This document shows, in pieces, positions 57,701 to 64,000 of a stretch of DNA of 64,000 nt. Each line of letters begins with the position of its first letter. Position 1 is the first letter of the stretch. The DNA is from Sporothrix humicola (lineage: Eukaryota > Ascomycota > Sordariomycetes > Ophiostomatales > Ophiostomataceae): assembly GCA_021396245.1 (NCBI GenBank), contig WNYE01000006.1, positions 62,001 through 126,000 of the forward strand. Reading direction: 5' to 3'. The notes beneath the pieces are model-generated. The model saw only the letters and a list, made by a program, of their open reading frames with translations. It had not been told where the DNA came from and did no database searches. Both the position numbers and the translations under genes were made by a program.

Positions 57701-60266
57701 ATCGTATTTTGGCGCCAGTGCATGGTGTCTTTCCTTTCCTTTGTGGCCCTTTTAGTGCCTTTTTCGTGCCTTTTGGGTGTTGTGTAGATACACACCCTGC
57801 CTTGTTTTCAGTTTCGCCCGATTAAAAAAACAGGGCGCTGTCCCACAACCTTGGTGGTGGGATGGGCATTTTTGGGGCCTGGTCTGGCCAGAACTTTGAC
57901 TGCTCCTCTGTGTTCTGGCCATGCAAGTGGACGGCCACAAAGGAAACCCACTGCAGCGTTCCCGAGAAAAAGACCCCCAAAAATGGGGCCGGCCGTTTGA
58001 ACCTGGCCGCTTCTGGTGAGGCCTAACTTTCTTTTGTGCTGCAAGGGATGGTCTCAGGCACCAACTCATTTGGGGGCGCACTGGTTTTGCACATGTAAGT
58101 TGCCCTTGCTGGCGTGCCGAGCCTGTCCCCAACTGCGCACGTGTTATGTGTCCAACTGAATAAAATAAATCACGAAATAAAAGGATAGACTTGAATGGTC
58201 TCGACTCTTTTTTGTGCTGCCGTGATACGCATGTTCTGGCGACCACGGGAGAGCACCTTGATGTGGCCAGGCTTGCTCTGGACCAATGTTGACGGTTGAT
58301 TCGAAAAAAAGGGTGATCTGGTGAGATACGTGTACGCCAACGATGGGGCAGCATGCAAGATGCTCAGCGTCCAGCAAATAAAAGGCAACGGCAGAAGTGG
58401 GAGAGGTAGTCACGAACAGTCTGGACCGCCGGATTGGCTCCTGCCATGTCGACTTCATGTCTACCACCCTCACCGGCCGCACCTTTTGTCTTTTGCCCAA
58501 ACATGGGAATAGGAGAGAAGGGAAGGCGCTTCAGTTGCCCGTCTCCCATGTGTCTGGACGATTTTCGAGCGCCCATTTATCCGCAGTCTATCCAAAGGTA
58601 TCGAGCTATTTCTTCTCTTTTATTTTCTTCTTCTTTTTATTTAGTTTCAATGTTATCGGCGTAGTGCCCATATCGATACCATTGACATCGACGACTGTGG
58701 CGTCGTTCCCTAGCCCGTTCCTTCCATTTTCGTGCCCGTTTCCCCGGCTTGATTTCCGTGTCCATCGTGCCTTCCCCGCGACTTCATTGTAGTAGTCGAG
58801 TCAACGGCGGTTATACGGGTCGCTCTTTCTGTAAACGTTGCTTTCATATTTCTGCCCCTATTTTGGTCAAGATTCTGTAATTATCTTGCATTTTCATTAT
58901 TCTTCTTCGTCTCTCATCCGCGCCGCATCATTATCCCGGAGCACCCCCTACAAGACAATAAAGTGAGTTTATTCAGACCTGGCACAGAATCATGAACCCC
59001 TTACGCGTTGTCACGATGAGAACCGACACTGCCCGCCTCTATCCCAAGGTCGGCAAGTGCCCTTGTTCAGATGTCGTGGACCGTCAGTGATCTTGGGGCA
59101 TGTTTGTTTCCTCCATCACAAGCACCCCGAGCCCACGAGCCACGGACCACGGATAGACAGTCTCCCGTCCCGCTGCCTCTCATATTCACCGGGTCCGTTT
59201 GGATCATCCCAACTTCCCAGCGTCCCGGCTTTTCCCAGCTTCTCAAAGTCAGACCGTCATCACGACAGACGTTGCCAAGCATTCAACCCACACGCACGTC
59301 CATCAGGCCCCTGGCCAGACCAAGAGCTGCACGGCAGTGGATGCACATTCCCTCGCCCCTCCCATGGGGGTGAGATGCAGTGTGGAGTCCTGCTTGGGTG
59401 GACGAGCTTCCTGGGGTGGGAAGGGCTGCCTGGTGGGTTGTGCGTGCGCTAAATGGGCCAGCCTGCCGTCCTTGCAGCACGCGAGTTGCACGCTAGCAAG
59501 GTGAGCCGAACAAAGAGATGCGAGACAAGACCAGAACCAGGCCGTGCTCCGCTTCCGGGTGTTCTGTCTTCTGTTCTGCCGTGGCCAGTGCCTCGAAGTC
59601 TGGCAGCCTGTTTGCCTATTCTCTGGCTCTCTATCTTCACCAGGCGCCCTTGATGTCTGACCTGCTGCATTTCTGGCTAGTGTGTTTTGACCAACCTTGG
59701 TGCATACACCCTTTGTTTGCTGTGTTACCCGCACTCTCACCAAATCGTCGCATCTTTCTGAAATATTCTACTGCTGACATGCAACATGGAGAGTACAGAT
59801 ACTGGAATCGACAGCTGTTGAACTTCGCTGATACGGGATACTCCGTATGTCACTTGCTGGCCCCCATAACGCGCCTTGAAAGCATCATTACAGCCTCATA
59901 AATAATCAAAGGGCACATCGGCACAGCACACAGTCGCTCCTTAAAGTATTGTCCTTCACTTGCCGGATCACAAGTGAGGCTATTCCAGCCAAGAATATCC
60001 GACACTTCGAATGCTTACTCAGCTGGGCCTGTTGTTCACCGACTAATATACTGAGCACGCAGGAAGATATCAAGATCTGCTTTGGAAGTCGACGATTCTG
60101 TTGCCCGCCTCTTTTCGCAAACCCTCGGCCCCTGAACACGCCATTACTGGACAGTGCGCGCGCCGCAATTTACACTGTCCTGTCGCGCGTGCCTTTTCGC
60201 GCCTGGCATTAATCAAGTCGAGGGTGCACCCCCCCGCTATCGAACTCATCGGTGGTTACGAGGTCT
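51789..60266. other. Gene-poor interval between HOM2 and the Whi3-like gene
   Basis: About 8.5 kb without any open frame that shows a family motif, codon bias or plausible splice chain. It has CT-rich and GA-rich blocks (for example 52400-53030, 54390-54860), a palindrome CTCCGTACGGAG at 55744-55755, a TACTCCGTA at 59839-59847, and a 10-bp inverted repeat (57868-57877 with 57975-57984). It may hold non-coding transcripts or the far promoter of the Whi3-like gene; neither can be shown from sequence. Confidence 0.45.
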
Positions 60267-60269
60267 ATG

Positions 60270-61185
60270 TACAGGTACTTGTTCTCCCATCCCCGTCTAG
60301 CCCTCCCGCCCATATTTCTTTCGGGTCATTCCTCGTCCATCCCTGTTGTAGACTCGATAGAGTCAGCAAGTCTCATCTCTCCCTCGTCAGAACAGCGCCT
60401 GTATCTTCTCCTCGAGCCTACCAGCTGTCACGACTCAAGTACCAGTACTTGTGTGCCTCAGGGCTCTAGGCCAGCACAGCACCCAAACCCACAAATCACA
60501 CACCCACCCTCCCATTATTTCTCCAACAAAAACCCATCCACGCCCCGTCCATCGTCTGTACCCACTCTCGCTCCTGTTCTTCCCACCTTCTCTTCTTTCG
60601 CCGCCGCGTCCACTCCCACTCACCTTTCATCCTCCCCTCCCCCCAAATTTCCCAATTCGCGACACAACATTTTGGAACTTTACACTCCTCCCTTTGGTTC
60701 TCGACACGTCGACATCTTCTCATTTTCTTCCCTTCGCTCCCACCATCGCGCGCAGAATTTTTTATATTCTCTTCTCGCTCCTTATCGCCATCGTCAACAT
60801 CATCGTGATATTAATCATTTTTTTATCGCGTCAGTCGCTCCATCACGCCTCGATAACTTAATCCACAACGCTCGACTGTCTCCACTACCCTTTGCGACGC
60901 CCTTCCCAGACAACAAAAAAGAGGCATCTGCTCACATTTCGCACGCGCAACGATTATTGCAAGAGCGCCTAGCCGCCACTGACCACATCCCATCCAACTT
61001 CTCTCGACCGGCTCGATTATCTCGGCGCAAATCTACCATCTATCGTCCATCCTGCGCGATTACCGAAACGACACCGATCGCGTCTCGCCCATATTTCCGA
61101 GTCTCGTTCTCGACCTTATCATCCGAACTCGACCGATTCGATTTTACGTGTCGCCTTACCGATCGCTTGCCCGCTCGTTGTTCTA
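60270..61185 (+). promoter_or_regulatory. ATG-free leader region of the Whi3-like gene
   Basis: There is no ATG on the plus strand over 916 bases directly before the start codon at 61186, and the sequence is CT- and AC-rich. This fits a long 5' UTR cleared of upstream start codons. Where transcription begins within it is not visible. Confidence 0.55.
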
Positions 61186-63140
61186 ATGCCGAAATTCGAC
61201 TTTGACGACTTAGACAAAGGAGGTTTGGGAGCGTCCGTGCCGCTTCCGCCTCAACGAAACACGTCGTTCACGGACGTGAACACCGCGACACAGTCTACAA
61301 CAATGTCTTCACCCTTCTCGAACCCCCAGCCTATTCGGCCTCCGGGCGCAGGCGCGAACTCTTACCCTCTTCCTATCGGCACAGTGCCGTCGTTGAACGG
61401 TTTTGGAAGCTCGTCTTTGACCGCCAACCAGTCGTTCACAGCCATGTCGTCGGCTGCCACCTCCCCCAAGCACTCCATTCTCGTGCGTCGCTTGTCACTA
61501 GAAACAACAGACGCCATCCTTCGCGTTTTGCTCTCCTTCTCAAAGGAAGTTACCGACATTGAGCTTCTGGCACCCCACACCGACGACCAGGGGTACCGCT
61601 CTGCTCTGATTTCGTTCGAATCACCTGCTGGTGCCATCGAAGCCAAATCGATGTTGAATGGCAAGATGAACTTCATGGAGGATGCGAAAATGATTGTTGA
61701 CGTCACGACCGGAGGCTTCCGTCGCCCAACAGTGGATATGTCTTCTACTGCAACGCCTGCGTCGTCGGTTTCGTCATCCAAGGGCTCAGGGCTTGCCACC
61801 ATGCCATTTGCACCCTTTGATGTCTCGACCACGGCATCTACCGCTAGCTTCCACAGCACCAGCAACGGCGTTGGCTTGTCTGGCGCATCGGACCTGGTTA
61901 ATTCCGAGCCCGTCGGCCCAGTCAACAAGTACCACATGTTCTCCGCTCAGTCGCCCATTGGAACCAGCCGTGCTCGCCCGTCTACTAAGGAGTTGCTGGT
62001 GGACAGCGACCCTCAAAGTGATGAGCAGCCCACCATGGCACCGATGCCATTCGAAGGCTCGATCGGTTTGACCGGCCTGGCTGGCCCTAGCCAACCAAGC
62101 ATGCCGAATGTGAGCCAGCAACCTCGCCTGTCGCTCGATCAGCAATTCGGTGGCCTGAGCCTTAATACAGCCGTCGGGGCCCTGAACGGATCGGTTAATT
62201 CCCCCGTGAGTAGCCATATGGGCGGCCCCGTCAACGGCCATTTCGGGAGCACGTTGAACAACAGCCCCATGAACGCGTTCAACAACCACATGACGAACCC
62301 CATGGCCACCATGGGTGGCCACATTAACGGTCCTGCGGTCAATTCGTTGCACAATCAGATGCCTCAACAGCCCATGGGCATACCCGGTCCCGATCTCAAT
62401 GGCTCTATGCCCCACTATCAAATGCCAAATAACAGGGGGTTCAAGTATCCGTCTGTCAACCTTTCTGACCAGAACCCACCGTGCAACACTCTTTACGTCG
62501 GCAATCTTCCTTCTGGCGCTTCGGAAGAGGAACTCAAGGCCATGTTCTGCAAGCAGCGCGGCTACAAGAGGATGTGCTTCCGTACCAAGGCGAACGGTCA
62601 CATGTGTTTTGTTGAATTTGATTCAATCACGCATGCGACCAAGGCACTGCTGGACCTCTATGGACGACCTTTGCACAACAGCATCAAGGGTGGCATCCGT
62701 CTCAGCTTCTCAAAGAACCCATTGGGAGTCAGGTTGATCCCTGATTCCCGGAATTCGCCTGCGCCCCACGTTTCCGGTGGACACATGCCTAGACGGCAAA
62801 CTGTGCTCCCGTCGCCCCCGGGCCTTCCTCACCCCGGCTTTAACAACGGCAACGGCCACGTGATGAATGGACACGCTCCTGTCATGTCGCCTGGGGCCCA
62901 GGTCCAGAGCCCTTTTGTCGACCACCTTGGTAACAACGGCGGTGTTTGGGCACACCCATCGCCTATGGGCTACTTCCCTGGAAATCATGCAGGTACAGGT
63001 TCACTGGCGGCTGCTTCAGCTACTGGGCCGTCTTATACGATGGGGAGATAGAGGCGCCCGTCAAGTCCAACATCGCGGCGTTCGGTGCTCCTCCACCTTT
63101 TGAATTCGATGCATACGGAAGACCTGATGGCTTTGGGTGA
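61186..63140 (+). CDS. WHI3: Whi3-like RNA-binding protein
   Basis: Whi3 proteins bind specific mRNAs, including those of G1 cyclins, and in filamentous fungi form condensates that organise nuclear division. The main exon starts at 61186. An N-terminal degenerate RRM (about residues 95-170) and a canonical RRM (about 433-515: TLYVGNL as RNP2, NGHMCFVEF as RNP1) frame a long N/S/P/M-rich disordered stretch. The segment NPPCNTLYVGNLPSG is characteristic of the Whi3 group. Read straight through, the frame stops at 63051 (621 aa). A 59-nt intron (62993-63051, GTACAG...ATAG) would remove that stop and extend the frame to 63140 (631 aa) with a C-terminus NIAAFGAPPPFEFDAYG; I prefer this form because that tail looks protein-like and the intron has normal fungal size, though its branch site is weak. 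The start is the first ATG in over 900 bases. Confidence 0.88.
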
Positions 63141-64000
63141 CCAGGAGGGTCCATCCGGTGGCGGCATTTGACTTTCCCTTTTTTTCTCTATTTTTTACTT
63201 CTCTCTATTTCTTGTTTCACATTATCACATTTTCAATTTTTCACATTCTGTGGCGCAAAGGATTCGGCGGCGTTGGTTATCAATGCTCGGGCGTCTTTCA
63301 AATACCCTTTTGCGTCTTATCACATGTTTTGTTTACACCCTGTTTTCTTTCTCCTTTTCTTTCTTATTCTTTTCTTTGCTTTTGTTTTATTTGGGACCAT
63401 GCCACAGTGGGCCGTCGACACTGATGGATACCACACACCTTTGGCGGATTTGGTGTCTCGTCTTTGTCCCGTCTTGCCTTGGCTTCTGTTTCTTTTTCTT
63501 GCTTTATGGCGTTCTCTGTTTGGAGCATATTTGCAGGTTCATCACATCGAGCTCGGGTGCCACTGCCTGGCGTGGGTTTTATGGTTTTGGGATTTGTCTT
63601 TACTCTATTCATTCGGCGGTATGCGGCGGTGATGGACTTGCAGCATTCCTGCCAATTCTGAAGCTATTGGCCGCGGCCTTTATGTCTCCCCTCGTCTTTT
63701 ATTTGCGCGGTTTCACTTTGTTCTTCTCTTTCCTTATTTCTAATACCTTTTCTTGGATTGCCTGTCTTTTTTTCATTTCCCCTTTTTATTATAGTCTCAA
63801 CCCTTTTATCCTTTAGTTGTCCCTGGTTATTTCTTCATGAGCACCACTTTGCGCTGTTCGGCATAGCTTGGATTGCATTGCATTGGAGGATACCACTTTG
63901 CTTTGTTTCTTTTTGTTGTCTTGTCTGAATGTTGTCTCTTAGCTCAGTTTTCCTTGTTTCTTTTCTTCCACCTTTTCTCCCTTTCCTCGATATCATCTTC
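63141..64000 (+). other. 3' flank of the Whi3-like gene
   Basis: T-rich sequence, likely to be 3' UTR and terminator. Its hydrophobic open frames (63168-63816) come from the T-rich composition. Nothing else is seen before the window ends. Confidence 0.5.

Noticed and set aside
57752..58354. 200-codon minus-strand frame in the gene-poor interval
   Set aside because: Composition is random-like (R/S/H/C/W-rich), and no domain or splice partner is visible.
60252..61205. 317-codon frame overlapping the Whi3-like start
   Set aside because: It opens with GTG and its only internal ATG is at 60267; composition is that of a CT-rich leader.
63168..63816. Two long hydrophobic frames after the Whi3-like gene
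   Set aside because: Their Phe/Leu-rich content is produced by T-rich 3' UTR sequence.
1..64000. Transposons, CRISPR arrays, viral or secondary-metabolite clusters
   Set aside because: I found no transposase, reverse transcriptase, long terminal repeat, integrase, polyketide or peptide synthetase motif in any frame, and no spaced direct-repeat array.

Overview
This window reads as nuclear chromosomal DNA of a filamentous ascomycete (Pezizomycotina, most likely Sordariomycetes). The evidence is short introns (about 60-225 nt) with GTRNGT donors and CAG/TAG acceptors, GC-rich coding exons between AT- and CT-rich spacers, pyrimidine-rich promoters and leaders, and protein families typical of that group. 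I cannot name the species. I see no transposon, rRNA, CRISPR array or convincing tRNA gene.

Fourteen protein genes are supported. From left to right they are: alcohol dehydrogenase ADH1 (+, 1175-2371); a three-RRM Pub1/TIA-1-type RNA-binding protein (-, 4584-6086); a low-complexity, acidic-tailed, Mediator-subunit-2-like protein (+, 9397-11343); a secreted GH5 glycoside hydrolase (-, 11775-13031); a tandem-PH protein (-, 15629-17202); the tRNA 2-thiolation protein Ncs2/Ctu2 (+, 20343-21750); a class I methyltransferase (-, 22014-23081); an ankyrin-PH-FFAT-ORD oxysterol-binding protein of Osh1/Osh2 type (+, 25812-30430); a TesB-type double-hotdog acyl-CoA thioesterase (+, 32135-33387); a membrane-anchored, probably mitochondrial, single-hotdog thioesterase (+, 34165-35442); a divergent UPF1/NAM7-like SF1 helicase (-, 36331-39420); an F-BAR/RhoGAP protein of Rgd1 type (-, 41044-43703); a short-chain dehydrogenase (-, 46306-47451); aspartate-semialdehyde dehydrogenase (+, 50472-51788); and a Whi3-like RNA-binding protein (+, 61186-63140). 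That list holds fifteen names because the Mediator-like assignment is the only one given as tentative; its coding status is not in doubt.

The genes are mostly housekeeping or signalling genes and do not form a biosynthetic cluster. Two neighbours share a theme: the two hotdog thioesterases lie head to tail 777 bp apart, next to a lipid-transfer protein. Two post-transcriptional regulators (Pub1-like and Whi3-like) sit near the two ends of the window. Spacing is wide, and the 9.4 kb between aspartate-semialdehyde dehydrogenase and the Whi3-like gene holds no coding gene I can support.

The most unusual structure is a 119-bp tandem duplication just downstream of the helicase stop codon (36061-36288). 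Each unit carries three hairpins. The strongest has a 9-bp stem which, on the helicase mRNA strand, is capped by a UUCG tetraloop, and its loop-closing base pair changes by a compensatory double substitution between the two copies. The Whi3-like gene has an approximately 0.9 kb upstream leader with no ATG at all, and probably a 59-nt terminal intron whose retention would give a different C-terminus.
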